Shown piece by piece: positions 16,001-23,826 of a stretch of 35,880 nucleotides of DNA. Every line of letters starts with the position of its first letter. Within the stretch, counting starts at the first letter, position 1. This DNA comes from Fimenecus sp051881415. Its GTDB lineage: Bacteria; Bacillota; Clostridia; Oscillospirales; Acutalibacteraceae. The stretch is taken from assembly GCA_051881415.1 (NCBI GenBank), contig JBJEPV010000127.1, positions 1 to 35,880 of the forward strand, read 5' to 3'. The translations under genes were made by a program, and so were the position numbers. The notes beneath the pieces were generated by a model that was given only the letters and a program-made list of their open reading frames with translations, was not told the DNA's origin and made no database searches.

Positions 16001-16780
16001 AATATCGGTCAGGTTTTGGAAGTGCATTTGGGCTTTGCTTACCGCAAGCTCGGGCAAAAGATTGCCACGCCCGTTTTTGACGGCGCACACGAAGCGGATA
16101 TCCGCGAAGCGCTCAAAGAAGCCGGCTACCGTGAGGACGGCAAATCTATTTTGACCGACGGCAGAACGGGTCTCAAATTCGACAACCCGATTACGGTCGG
16201 CGTGATGTACTTCTTAAAACTCCACCACTTGGTTGACGATAAGATTCACGCCAGAAGCACAGGCCCGTACTCCCTCGTTACGCAGCAGCCGTTGGGCGGT
16301 AAAGCACAGTTCGGCGGTCAGCGTTTCGGTGAAATGGAAGTTTGGGCGTTGGAGGCTTACGGCGCGGCGTATACCTTGCAGGAAATTCTGACCATCAAAT
16401 CCGACGATATTGTCGGCCGTGTCAAGACCTATGAATCCATTGTTAAGGGCTTGAATGTGCCGCAGCCGGGTATCCCCGAATCGTTCAAGGTGTTGATTAA
16501 GGAATTGCAATCCTTGGCACTGGATGTGAAGGTGCTCGATAAAGACGGCGAGGAAATCGACCTGCGCCAGACCTTCGAGGACGAGGCGGGCGATGTCGGT
16601 GCGGTCATCAACGAAGATGAAACTTTGAATACCGATGTTGTGAACGATGTCACGCTCGATGACGGGTATGTGACGGATGAAGATGCGGAAAAAGAGCTCG
16701 GCGACGATGCGTTCAATGACTATTTGGACGACGAAGAGGAAGATTTCCCCGGCGACGAGTTGATGGATGAAGAATTCTAA
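13043..16780 (+). CDS. rpoB: DNA-directed RNA polymerase subunit beta
   Basis: The 1245-residue beta subunit forms, with beta', the catalytic core of RNA polymerase. The N-terminus (VNVKPVKLGRNTRMSFSKI), the rifampicin-binding region around residue 495-530 (SQFMDQNNPLAELTHKRRLS, then ALGPGG), and the HGNKGVVSR and GEMEVWALEAYGA motifs are all present. Residues at the classic rifampicin-resistance positions (Asp516, His526 and Ser531 in E. coli numbering) are the sensitive type. An acidic tail (DDEEEDFPGDELMDEEF) ends the protein. I chose the ATG at 13043: GGAG-A-GTGAT upstream can pair with the extended anti-Shine-Dalgarno sequence. A GTG at 13031 is an alternative. rplJ and rplL, the usual upstream neighbours, are absent, and the gene has its own promoter and leader. 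Confidence 0.98.
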   Translation: MVNVKPVKLGRNTRMSFSKINEVMDMPNLIEIQKNSYQWFLDEGLKEVFRDVADITDYSGNLVLSFVGYRMDDTPKYTVKECKERDATYAAPLRVTARLLNKETGEIKENEVYMGDFPLMTDSGTFVINGAERVIISQLVRSPSVYYGMTHDKNGKELYTATVIPNRGAWLEYETDQNDLFYVRIDKNRKIFITTFIRALGLSTNQEILEFFGYDERIKATLEKDTTINTEQALIEVYKKLRPGEPPTLETAQAHLDGLFFDPHRYDLSRVGRYKYNKKLGISARIAGFKAKEPIISNLTGEILADEGDYISSELAYRIEQEGVNVAVIDNEGDEVKVFSNGMVDIAEYVPMFTEEELEELGINEKVSFSVLREVLDKCGDDKAALSEELAARCDDLIPKHITIDDIFATINYLNCLGHGVGTTDDIDHLGNRRIRSVGELLQNQFRIGFSRMERVVKERMTLQAQEPDKVTPAALINIRPVMAAIKEFFGSSPLSQFMDQNNPLAELTHKRRLSALGPGGLSRDRAGFEVRDVHYSHYGRMCPVETPEGPNIGLISYLATFARINKYGFIEAPFRRIDKETGVVLDEVTYMTADVEDDYKVAQANEPLDENNRFVRKKVNVRYRDEFMEVEAGEADYMDVSPRMMVSVATAMIPFLENDDANRALMGANMQRQAVPLLKTESPIVGTGMEYQAAVDSGTVVLAKRAGTVTKATADVIEITAADGTVDHYDLIKFMRSNQGTCVNQRPIVSEGQTVAEKEVIADGPATSNGEISLGKNALIGFMTWEGYNYEDAVLINEKLVRDDVYTSVHIEEYELESRETKLGPEEITRDIPNVGEDALANLDENGIIRIGAEVHSGDILVGKVTPKGETELTAEERLLRAIFGEKAREVRDTSLRVPHGEYGIVVDVEIFTRENSDELSPGVNKVVRCYIAQKRKISVGDKMAGRHGNKGVVSRILPQEDMPFLDDGTPLDIVLNPLGVPSRMNIGQVLEVHLGFAYRKLGQKIATPVFDGAHEADIREALKEAGYREDGKSILTDGRTGLKFDNPITVGVMYFLKLHHLVDDKIHARSTGPYSLVTQQPLGGKAQFGGQRFGEMEVWALEAYGAAYTLQEILTIKSDDIVGRVKTYESIVKGLNVPQPGIPESFKVLIKELQSLALDVKVLDKDGEEIDLRQTFEDEAGDVGAVINEDETLNTDVVNDVTLDDGYVTDEDAEKELGDDAFNDYLDDEEEDFPGDELMDEEF

Positions 16781-16830
16781 CCGTTCGCAGCTTTGTTTCG
16801 TGCATTGATTAAGGAAGAAGGTACTGACAG

Positions 16831-19800
16831 ATGGAAAATATATCGTTTGAATCAATCAAAATCGGTCTTGCCTCGCCCGACCAGATTCGTGAATGGTCTT
16901 ACGGCGAAGTCAAAAAGCCCGAAACCATAAACTACCGTACTTTGAAACCCGAGCGCGACGGTCTTTACTGCGAACGCATTTTCGGGCCGACAAAGGACTG
17001 GGAGTGCCACTGCGGCAAATATAAGCGGATTCGCTACAAAGGCAAGGTCTGCGAGCGTTGCGGCGTGGAAATTACAAAATCCAAAGTGCGCCGTGAACGC
17101 ATGGGGCACATTGAATTGGTTGCGCCCGTTTCGCACATTTGGTATTTCAAGGGCATTCCGTCGAGAATGGGTCTGATTTTGGACATTTCTCCGCGTGACC
17201 TTGAAAAAGTGCTGTATTTTGCGAAATATATTGTCACTGACCCCGGCGACACGGAATTGACCAAAATGCAGATTCTTTCCGAGAAAGAATACCTCGATAT
17301 GCGTGAAAAATACGAGGACGATTTCAAAGCGGGTATGGGCGCAGAAGCGATTAAAACCCTGCTTGAAGAAATTGATGTGGACGCGCTCAGCGCACAGCTT
17401 CGCGAGGAGCTTGCCGACGCCACAGGGCAAAAGAAAACCCGTATTCTCAAACGCTTGGAGGTTGCCGAAGCATTCAAGCAGTCGGGCAACCGCCCCGAAT
17501 GGATGATTTTGGATGTTCTGCCGGTCATTCCGCCCGATATTCGCCCGATGGTACAGCTCGACGGCGGCCGTTTTGCGACTTCGGACTTAAACGACCTTTA
17601 CCGCCGCGTGATTAACCGCAACAACCGTTTGAAAAGACTGTTGGAGTTAAACGCGCCCGAAATCATTATCCGTAACGAAAAAAGAATGTTGCAGGAAGCG
17701 GTTGACGCGTTGATTGACAACGGCAGACGCGGCAGACCGGTGACCGGTCCCAATAACCGCGCGTTAAAATCGCTTTCCGATATGCTCAAAGGCAAACAAG
17801 GCCGTTTCCGTCAAAACCTTTTAGGTAAGCGTGTTGACTATTCCGGCCGTTCGGTTATCGTGGTCGGCCCCGAACTGAAAATCTATCAGTGCGGCTTGCC
17901 GAAAGAAATGGCATTGGAGCTCTTCAAGCCCTTTGTGATGAAGCGTTTGGTGGAAACCGGCGTCGCCGGCAACATCAAATCCGCCCGTAAAATGGTGGAA
18001 CGCTCCAAAACCGAGGTTTGGGACGCTTTGGAAGTGGTCATCAAAGACCACCCCGTTATGCTGAACCGTGCGCCGACCTTGCACAGACTCGGTATTCAGG
18101 CATTTGAGCCTGTTTTGGTCGAGGGCAGAGCCATTAAGCTTCACCCGCTGTGCTGTACCGCGTTTAACGCCGACTTCGACGGCGACCAAATGGCGGTGCA
18201 CGTGCCGCTTTCGGCAGAAGCGCAGGCAGAAGCCAGACTGTTGATGCTGGCCGCCAACAACCTGTTAAAGCCGTCCGACGGGAAACCCGTTGCCGTGCCG
18301 ACGCAGGATATGATTCTTGGTTCGTATTATCTGACGATGGATAAAGACGACGACCCGGGCAACGGCAAGGTATTTACGGGCTTTGACGAAGCGGTGATGG
18401 CTTATGATGAGGGCTACATCGGCTTGCACTCCAAAATCAAGGTGCGTATGACGAAAGAGATTGACGGCGAAACCCGTTCCCAGCTTCTCGATACCACCCT
18501 CGGTAAAATTATTTTCAACAATCCCATTCCGCAGGATTTGGGCTTTGTGGACAGAAGCGACCCTGCCAATGCGTTTAAATTAGAGGTGGATTTCCTCGTC
18601 AACAAAAAGACGCTCGGGCAGATTATTGACAAGTGCATTAAGGTGCACGGCGTAACCGTCGCCGCCGAAATGCTGGATAAAATTAAGGCGCAGGGCTATA
18701 AGTATTCCACCAAGAGCGGCATCACCGTCGCGGTTTGCGACGCGACCATTCCGCCGCAGAAGGGCGAATTGCTTGAAAAGGCGGAGGAACGCGTCGATGC
18801 GATTACAGCCAACTACAAAATGGGCTTGATGAGCAACGCCGAACGCTCCAAATCCGTTATCAAGGTTTGGGAAGAATGCACCAATAAAGTTGCGCAGGGC
18901 TTGAAAGACAACCTCGGCAAAGAGAACCCGATTTATATGATGGTCGATTCCGGCGCCCGTGGTTCGGAAAGCCAGTTGCGTCAGCTTGCCGGTATGCGCG
19001 GCCTTATCGCAAACACGGCAGGTAAAACGATTGAAGTTCCGATTCGTGCAAACTACCGCGAGGGCTTGAATGTTCTCGAATACTTCATTTCTTCGCGCGG
19101 CGCGCGGAAAGGCTTGGCGGATACCGCCCTTCGTACCGCGGACTCCGGTTACTTGACCAGACGTTTGGTCGATGTTTCGCAGGATGTGATTATCCGCGAA
19201 GAGGATTGCCACTGCCATGACGGCATTGAGGTTTATGACATCACCGACGGCAAGGAAATGATTGAGCCTTTGAAAGAGCGCTTGACCGGCCGTTATCTGT
19301 TGGAGGATTTCGTCGATGAAGCCACCGGCGAGTTGATTCACTCCAAAGACGAAATGGTGACCGAGGATGCCGCTGAAAAAATTGCGGATATGGTCAATGC
19401 CCGCGAAAATCCGGCGGATCGCCGCATCAAGATTCGTTCGCTGCTCACTTGCGAATCCGAGCACGGCGTCTGCATTAAGTGCTACGGCTCGAACCTGGCA
19501 ACCGGCGAGCCTGTCACCGTCGGCGAAGCGGTCGGCATTATCGCCGCACAGTCCATCGGTGAACCCGGTACACAGTTGACGATGCGTACCTTCCATACCG
19601 GCGGTATCGCATCGAGCCAGGACATCACACAAGGTTTGCCGCGTGTTGAAGAACTGTTTGAAGCAAGAAAGCCGAAAACACTCGCCATTCTTGCCGAAAT
19701 CGACGGTAAACTTTCGTTCCGTGAAATCAAAAAGAACGAGCATATCGTGATTACCAACGAAGAAACCGCAGACGAGAGAAGTTATCTGATTCCGTACGGC

Positions 19801-20418
19801 TTCCGCAAACGGTTCAATACCGAAACCGATGCCGACGGCAACCCGATTTATGTGAAGAAGGGGACAGCGCTCACCGAGGGCTCGCCCAATCCGCACGATA
19901 TTCTCGCCATCAACGGGGTCAACGCCGTACACGATTATTTGATTAAAGAAGTACAGCGTACCTACCGTATGCAGGGTGTTGACATCAACGATAAGCACAT
20001 TGAGGTTATCGTTCGCCAGATGATGCGCAAGCTCAAAGTTGACGAACCCGGCACAACCTCGCTTTTGCCCGGTGCAACCGTGGAAAAGAACGAGTTTGCC
20101 CACGCCAACCGCGAAGCGGAAGCCTATGCGCAAGAGCACGGAACGGACTTCGTGCCCGCGACTTGCTCGCCGGTGTTGCTCGGTATCACCAAAGCCTCTT
20201 TGGCGACCGATTCGTTCCTGTCGGCGGCCTCCTTCCAGGAGACCACCCGCGTGCTGACCGACGCCGCCATTAAGGGCAAGGTTGACCCGCTGATGGGCCT
20301 CAAAGAAAATGTTATCATCGGTAAGCTGTTGCCGTCCGGTACGGGTATGAAATGTTACAGCAATGTGGAATTAGAGCCCGTTACCGAAGGAAACGACGGC
20401 GAAGAGGTTACTGCGTAA
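16831..20418 (+). CDS. rpoC: DNA-directed RNA polymerase subunit beta'
   Basis: The 1195-residue beta' subunit carries the active-site magnesium motif NADFDGD at about residue 447-453. An N-terminal zinc-binding CHCGKYKRIR...CERCGV segment (about 60-78) and a second zinc site (EDCHCHDG near 792, CESEHGVCIKCYG near 873) flank it. The trigger-loop region (IIAAQSIGEPGTQLTMRTFHTGG) is intact. The ATG follows a GGAAGAAGG ribosome binding site, 50 bases after rpoB, so the two subunits are cotranscribed. No terminator is obvious after it; a separate promoter for rpsL starts 19 bases downstream. Length and motifs are normal for Firmicutes. Confidence 0.98.
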   Translation: MENISFESIKIGLASPDQIREWSYGEVKKPETINYRTLKPERDGLYCERIFGPTKDWECHCGKYKRIRYKGKVCERCGVEITKSKVRRERMGHIELVAPVSHIWYFKGIPSRMGLILDISPRDLEKVLYFAKYIVTDPGDTELTKMQILSEKEYLDMREKYEDDFKAGMGAEAIKTLLEEIDVDALSAQLREELADATGQKKTRILKRLEVAEAFKQSGNRPEWMILDVLPVIPPDIRPMVQLDGGRFATSDLNDLYRRVINRNNRLKRLLELNAPEIIIRNEKRMLQEAVDALIDNGRRGRPVTGPNNRALKSLSDMLKGKQGRFRQNLLGKRVDYSGRSVIVVGPELKIYQCGLPKEMALELFKPFVMKRLVETGVAGNIKSARKMVERSKTEVWDALEVVIKDHPVMLNRAPTLHRLGIQAFEPVLVEGRAIKLHPLCCTAFNADFDGDQMAVHVPLSAEAQAEARLLMLAANNLLKPSDGKPVAVPTQDMILGSYYLTMDKDDDPGNGKVFTGFDEAVMAYDEGYIGLHSKIKVRMTKEIDGETRSQLLDTTLGKIIFNNPIPQDLGFVDRSDPANAFKLEVDFLVNKKTLGQIIDKCIKVHGVTVAAEMLDKIKAQGYKYSTKSGITVAVCDATIPPQKGELLEKAEERVDAITANYKMGLMSNAERSKSVIKVWEECTNKVAQGLKDNLGKENPIYMMVDSGARGSESQLRQLAGMRGLIANTAGKTIEVPIRANYREGLNVLEYFISSRGARKGLADTALRTADSGYLTRRLVDVSQDVIIREEDCHCHDGIEVYDITDGKEMIEPLKERLTGRYLLEDFVDEATGELIHSKDEMVTEDAAEKIADMVNARENPADRRIKIRSLLTCESEHGVCIKCYGSNLATGEPVTVGEAVGIIAAQSIGEPGTQLTMRTFHTGGIASSQDITQGLPRVEELFEARKPKTLAILAEIDGKLSFREIKKNEHIVITNEETADERSYLIPYGFRKRFNTETDADGNPIYVKKGTALTEGSPNPHDILAINGVNAVHDYLIKEVQRTYRMQGVDINDKHIEVIVRQMMRKLKVDEPGTTSLLPGATVEKNEFAHANREAEAYAQEHGTDFVPATCSPVLLGITKASLATDSFLSAASFQETTRVLTDAAIKGKVDPLMGLKENVIIGKLLPSGTGMKCYSNVELEPVTEGNDGEEVTA

Positions 20419-20436
20419 CAATTTTTGTAAAAAGAC

Positions 20437-20466
20437 TTGACAAGGTAAGGTTTTCAGTGCTAAAAT
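20437..20466 (+). promoter_or_regulatory. Extended -10 promoter of rpsL with overlapping inverted repeat
   Basis: TTGACA (20437-20442), an 18-base spacer and TAAAAT (20461-20466) preceded by TG form a strong promoter inside the rpoC-rpsL gap. A perfect 10-bp inverted repeat, ACAAGGTAAG (20440-20449) and CTTACCTTGT (20467-20476), spans the promoter from the -35 box to just past the -10 box. This looks like a possible operator. Confidence 0.7.
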
Positions 20467-20474
20467 CTTACCTT

Positions 20475-20535
20475 GTGTGAGCAAAGCGAACATCTTTTTT
20501 GAAAAGAGATGTCCGCTTTGCTGACACGCTGTGTC
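20475..20535 (+). promoter_or_regulatory. Alternative hairpins in the rpsL leader
   Basis: A long stem pairs GTGT, AGCAAAGCG and ACATCT (20475-20495) with AGATGT, CGCTTTGCT and ACAC (20507-20527), with two single mismatches. Its last arm ACAC can instead pair with GTGT at 20531-20534 in a small GACAC-GCT-GTGTC hairpin. The two states exclude each other. The transcript probably starts at the base of the first stem. A role in mRNA stability or ribosomal-protein feedback is inference. Confidence 0.45.
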
Positions 20536-20565
20536 AAAAATTATTTTAAAAAGGAGGAAAATGAC

Positions 20566-20988
20566 TTGCCAACCTTTAACCAACTTGTTCGCAACGGCAG
20601 ACAGACACTCGAAAAGAAATCGAAGGCTCCGGCACTCGGGAAAGGTCTTAACTCGAAAAAGAATGTTATGACCGACAACGCTTCTCCGCAAAAGCGCGGC
20701 GTTTGCACCGTCGTCAAAACCGACACACCGAAAAAGCCGAACTCTGCACTTCGTAAACTTGCCAGAGTGCGTCTTACGAACGGAATTGAAGTTTCCGCTT
20801 ACATTCCGGGCGTAGGTCACAATCTGCAAGAACACAGTGTTGTGCTCATCAGAGGCGGCCGTGTTAAGGACCTTCCCGGTGTGCGTTACCACATCATTCG
20901 CGGTACGCTGGACACCCAGGGCGTTAACGGCAGAATGCAGGCCCGTTCCAAATACGGTGCAAAGCGTCCGAAGAGCGCAAAGAAATAA
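20566..20988 (+). CDS. rpsL: 30S ribosomal protein S12
   Basis: S12 is a decoding-site protein of the small subunit. The gene starts with TTG at 20566, eight bases after AGGAGG, giving the canonical PTFNQLVRNGRQTL N-terminus and 140 residues, normal for Firmicutes. The nearby ATG at 20561 is out of frame and is not the start. The streptomycin-site segments TPKKPNSALRK and GGRVKDLPGVRYH are the sensitive type, and the C-terminus KYGAKRPKSAKK is intact. It opens the str-type operon rpsL-rpsG-fusA with its own promoter and leader. The L7Ae-like gene often found between rpoC and rpsL in Firmicutes is missing. Confidence 0.97.
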   Translation: MPTFNQLVRNGRQTLEKKSKAPALGKGLNSKKNVMTDNASPQKRGVCTVVKTDTPKKPNSALRKLARVRLTNGIEVSAYIPGVGHNLQEHSVVLIRGGRVKDLPGVRYHIIRGTLDTQGVNGRMQARSKYGAKRPKSAKK

Positions 20989-21029
20989 GACTTTTTCGTA
21001 AGTCTTACCCAAAAAACGACAGAATCTAC

Positions 21030-21083
21030 TTGCAAAGGTTTACCGATGCAGGGTTATACTATATATAGTCTGACCTTCTGCAT
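21030..21083 (+). promoter_or_regulatory. Long hairpin and possible promoter in the rpsL-rpsG gap
   Basis: ATGCAG (21046-21051) pairs with CTGCAT (21078-21083), GGTTA (21052-21056) with TGACC (21071-21075), and ACTATA with TATAGT (21058-21069) at the tip, giving one long near-continuous hairpin. A TTGCAA (21030) with TATACT (21055, spacer 19) could also act as a promoter. The 158-base gap is unusually long for these genes. In E. coli the same gap binds S7, so a feedback site is possible but unproven. Confidence 0.4.
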
Positions 21084-21146
21084 GGACACCACGGGGTTTT
21101 GTCACCGAGTACCTATGATATCATTCTTATGAAGGAGGGAAGCGTT

Positions 21147-21617
21147 GTGCCAAGAAGAGGCCAGATTGCAAAACGTGACGTTTTGCCCGATCCGCTTTAC
21201 AATTCCAAGTTGGTCACCAGACTGATCAACAGCGTTATGCTCGACGGTAAAAAGGGCGTTGCCCAAAAAATCGTCTATGACGCATTCAACATCATCGCTG
21301 AACAAACGGGCAAGGACCCGTTAGAGGTTTTTGAAAATGCGATGGAAAATGTTATGCCTGTATTAGAGGTTAAGGCGCGCCGTGTCGGCGGTGCTACCTA
21401 TCAGGTGCCGATTGAAGTCCGTCCCGAAAGAAGAGAAACCCTCGGGCTTCGTTGGATTACTTTGTATGCGCGTCAGCGTTCCGAGCGCACCATGAAAGAG
21501 CGTCTTGCGAACGAAATTATGGATGCCGTGAACCAGACCGGCTCCGCATTCAAAAAGCGCGAGGACACACACAAGATGGCAGAAGCCAACAAGGCATTTG
21601 CCCATTTCAGATGGTAA
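21147..21617 (+). CDS. rpsG: 30S ribosomal protein S7
   Basis: S7 nucleates assembly of the 30S head. The gene starts with GTG at 21147 after AAGGAGGG (21132-21139), giving 156 residues, the usual length, and the family N-terminus PRRGQIAKRDVLPDPLYNSK. Conserved RRVGGATYQVPIEVRPERR and LRWITLYARQRSERTM segments are present, and the C-terminus ends HFRW. It lies between rpsL and fusA in the str operon. An upstream in-frame start at 21099 would add 16 non-conserved residues ahead of the ribosome binding site and is rejected. Confidence 0.97.
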   Translation: MPRRGQIAKRDVLPDPLYNSKLVTRLINSVMLDGKKGVAQKIVYDAFNIIAEQTGKDPLEVFENAMENVMPVLEVKARRVGGATYQVPIEVRPERRETLGLRWITLYARQRSERTMKERLANEIMDAVNQTGSAFKKREDTHKMAEANKAFAHFRW

Positions 21618-21650
21618 TTACAGCCGTTTTAGTAAGGTTTGGAGGATGTT

Positions 21651-23729
21651 ATGCCGAGAAAGGTATCTCTTGAAAAAACAAGAAATATTGGTATTATGGC
21701 GCACATCGACGCCGGTAAAACGACAACCACTGAGCGTATTTTGTTTTACACGGGTGTAAACCATAAAATCGGTGAAACCCACGACGGCGATGCCACCATG
21801 GACTGGATGGCGCAGGAGCAGGAGAGAGGTATTACCATCACCTCCGCTGCGACCACCTGTTTCTGGAAAGAGCACCGTATCAATATTATCGACACGCCCG
21901 GCCACGTTGACTTCACCGTTGAAGTGCAGCGTTCGCTTCGTGTTTTGGACGGTTCCGTTACCGTTCTTTGCGCAAAGGGCGGCGTTGAGCCGCAGTCTGA
22001 AACCGTTTGGCGTCAGGCTGACGAATACCATGTTCCGCGTATGATTTATGTCAATAAAATGGACATTATGGGCGCGGACTTCTACCGCGTGCTGGATATG
22101 GTCAATGAGCGTTTCCAGTGCAACCCCGTTCCGATTCAGTTGCCCATCGGCTGTGAGGACACCTTTAAGGGCATTGTCGACTTGGTCGAAATGGATGCAG
22201 AAATCTATTATGACGACCTGGGCAAGGATGTCCGCCGTGAGCCCATCCCCGACGATATGAAAGAGCTGGCACAGAAATACCGTGACCAACTTATCGAGCA
22301 TGTCGCCGAGCAGGACGATGAACTGATGGAAAAATACTTCAACGGCGAAGAACTCACCGTCGAAGAGATTAAAAGAACCATTCGCAAATCGACGATTGAG
22401 AACACCATGGTGCCGATTACCTGCGGTACTTCTTACCGCAATAAGGGCGTTCAGCCGCTTCTCGACGCGATTGTCGATTATATGCCCGCCCCCACCGATG
22501 TTGAGGCAATTAAGGGCATTAACCCCGATACCGATGAAGAAGAAGTCCGTCATTCTTCCGACGACGAGCCGTTCTCCGCGCTCGCATTCAAGATTGCAAC
22601 CGACCCCTATGTCGGTAAAATCTGCTTCTTCCGCGTGTATTCGGGTACGGTTGAAGCCGGCGCGAGTGTGTATAACTCCGTGAAGGACAACCGTGAAAGA
22701 ATGGGCCGTATTCTGCAAATGCACGCAAATCACCGTGAAGACATCGAAGTCTGCTATTCGGGCGATATTGCGGCGGCAGTAGGTCTCAAAAACACCACTA
22801 CGGGTGATACCCTCTGCGACGAGAAACACCCCATTATCTTGGAGTCGATGAACTTCCCCGAGCCGGTTATTCGTGTTGCGATTGAACCGAAAACCAAGGC
22901 CGGTCAGGAGAAAATGGGTATTGGTCTGCAAAAGCTTGCCGAAGAAGACCCGACCTTTAAGTGCTATACCGATGAAGAAACCGGTCAGACCATTATCGCA
23001 GGTATGGGCGAGCTCCACCTCGAAATCATCGTGGACCGTTTGCTTCGCGAATTCAAGGTAGAAGCCAATGTCGGTAAGCCGCAGGTTGCTTACCGCGAAA
23101 CCATCCGCAAGCCCGCGTCTTCCGATACGAAGTACGCGCGTCAGTCGGGCGGTAAAGGTCAGTACGGTCATGTTAAGATTAACATTGAGCCGAATCCCGA
23201 TAAGGGTTACGAATTCGTCAACAACATCGTCGGCGGTGCCATTCCGAAAGAATACATCGGGCCGGTTGACGCAGGTATTCAGGGCGCAATGCAGTCCGGC
23301 GTACTTGCAGGCTATTCGATGGTCGATGTGAAAGTCACGCTGTACGACGGTTCTTATCACGAGGTTGACTCTTCGGAAATGGCGTTTAAGATTGCCGGTT
23401 CTATGGCTTTCAAAGATGCCGCAAGAAAAGCAGACCCCGTGCTGTTAGAGCCGATTATGAAGGTTGTTGTCATCGTGCCCGAAGAATATATGGGCGATGT
23501 TATCGGCGACCTGAACTCCCGCCGCGGCGAAATTCAGGGCTTTGAGGACAGAACCGGCGTCAAGCAGATTAACGCGCATGTGCCGCTGTCCGAAATGTTC
23601 GGTTACGCCACAGACCTGCGCTCAAAGAGCCAGGGTCGCGGGCAGTATGTCATGGAACCCGACGGATACAAAGAGGTTCCGAAGTCTATCGCAGAGAAAA
23701 TTATTTCCGAGCGTACAAAGAAAGACTAA
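21651..23729 (+). CDS. fusA: Elongation factor G
   Basis: EF-G is the 692-residue GTPase that drives ribosomal translocation. The G motifs are AHIDAGKTTTTER (G1), RGITITSAAT (G2), DTPGHVDF (G3) and NKMD (G4). Downstream come the beta-barrel domain and the EF-G-specific domains III-V, including the GKGQYGHVKI and PEEYMGDVIGDLNSRRG segments. The ATG at 21651 has GGAGG five bases upstream; a TTG at 21639 is less likely. It lies 33 bases after rpsG in the str operon. A separate promoter for tuf follows. Confidence 0.98.
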   Translation: MPRKVSLEKTRNIGIMAHIDAGKTTTTERILFYTGVNHKIGETHDGDATMDWMAQEQERGITITSAATTCFWKEHRINIIDTPGHVDFTVEVQRSLRVLDGSVTVLCAKGGVEPQSETVWRQADEYHVPRMIYVNKMDIMGADFYRVLDMVNERFQCNPVPIQLPIGCEDTFKGIVDLVEMDAEIYYDDLGKDVRREPIPDDMKELAQKYRDQLIEHVAEQDDELMEKYFNGEELTVEEIKRTIRKSTIENTMVPITCGTSYRNKGVQPLLDAIVDYMPAPTDVEAIKGINPDTDEEEVRHSSDDEPFSALAFKIATDPYVGKICFFRVYSGTVEAGASVYNSVKDNRERMGRILQMHANHREDIEVCYSGDIAAAVGLKNTTTGDTLCDEKHPIILESMNFPEPVIRVAIEPKTKAGQEKMGIGLQKLAEEDPTFKCYTDEETGQTIIAGMGELHLEIIVDRLLREFKVEANVGKPQVAYRETIRKPASSDTKYARQSGGKGQYGHVKINIEPNPDKGYEFVNNIVGGAIPKEYIGPVDAGIQGAMQSGVLAGYSMVDVKVTLYDGSYHEVDSSEMAFKIAGSMAFKDAARKADPVLLEPIMKVVVIVPEEYMGDVIGDLNSRRGEIQGFEDRTGVKQINAHVPLSEMFGYATDLRSKSQGRGQYVMEPDGYKEVPKSIAEKIISERTKKD

Positions 23730-23743
23730 TTTCAGAAAAAGAC

Positions 23744-23772
23744 TTGAAATTTTGCCTGATTATTGGTAAAAT
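23744..23772 (+). promoter_or_regulatory. Promoter of tuf
   Basis: TTGAAA (23744-23749), a 17-base spacer and TAAAAT (23767-23772) lie between fusA and tuf. The 12 bases AAAAAGACTTGA covering the -35 region are identical to those at the rpsL promoter. It lets tuf be expressed above the level of the upstream genes. Confidence 0.7.
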
Positions 23773-23826
23773 ACAAGCACATAGCATTTTGTAAAATATT
23801 TGCGCTAAATAAAGGAGGAAATTCCA

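Noticed and set aside
18580..20139. Long open frame on the minus strand opposite rpoC (519 codons)
   Set aside because: It lies wholly antisense to a well conserved gene, has no ribosome binding site, and its protein looks like a shadow of GC-biased codons.
20700..20900. Possible streptomycin-resistance changes in rpsL
   Set aside because: Both key lysine segments (TPKKPNSA and RVKDLPG) are unchanged.
20986..21007. TAAGACTT/AAGTCTTA hairpin at the rpsL stop, considered as a terminator
   Set aside because: No T run follows, and rpsG and fusA depend on transcription through it or on a weak downstream promoter.
21618..23360. Long open frame on the minus strand opposite fusA (580 codons)
   Set aside because: It is the antisense shadow of fusA, with no family features or start signal.
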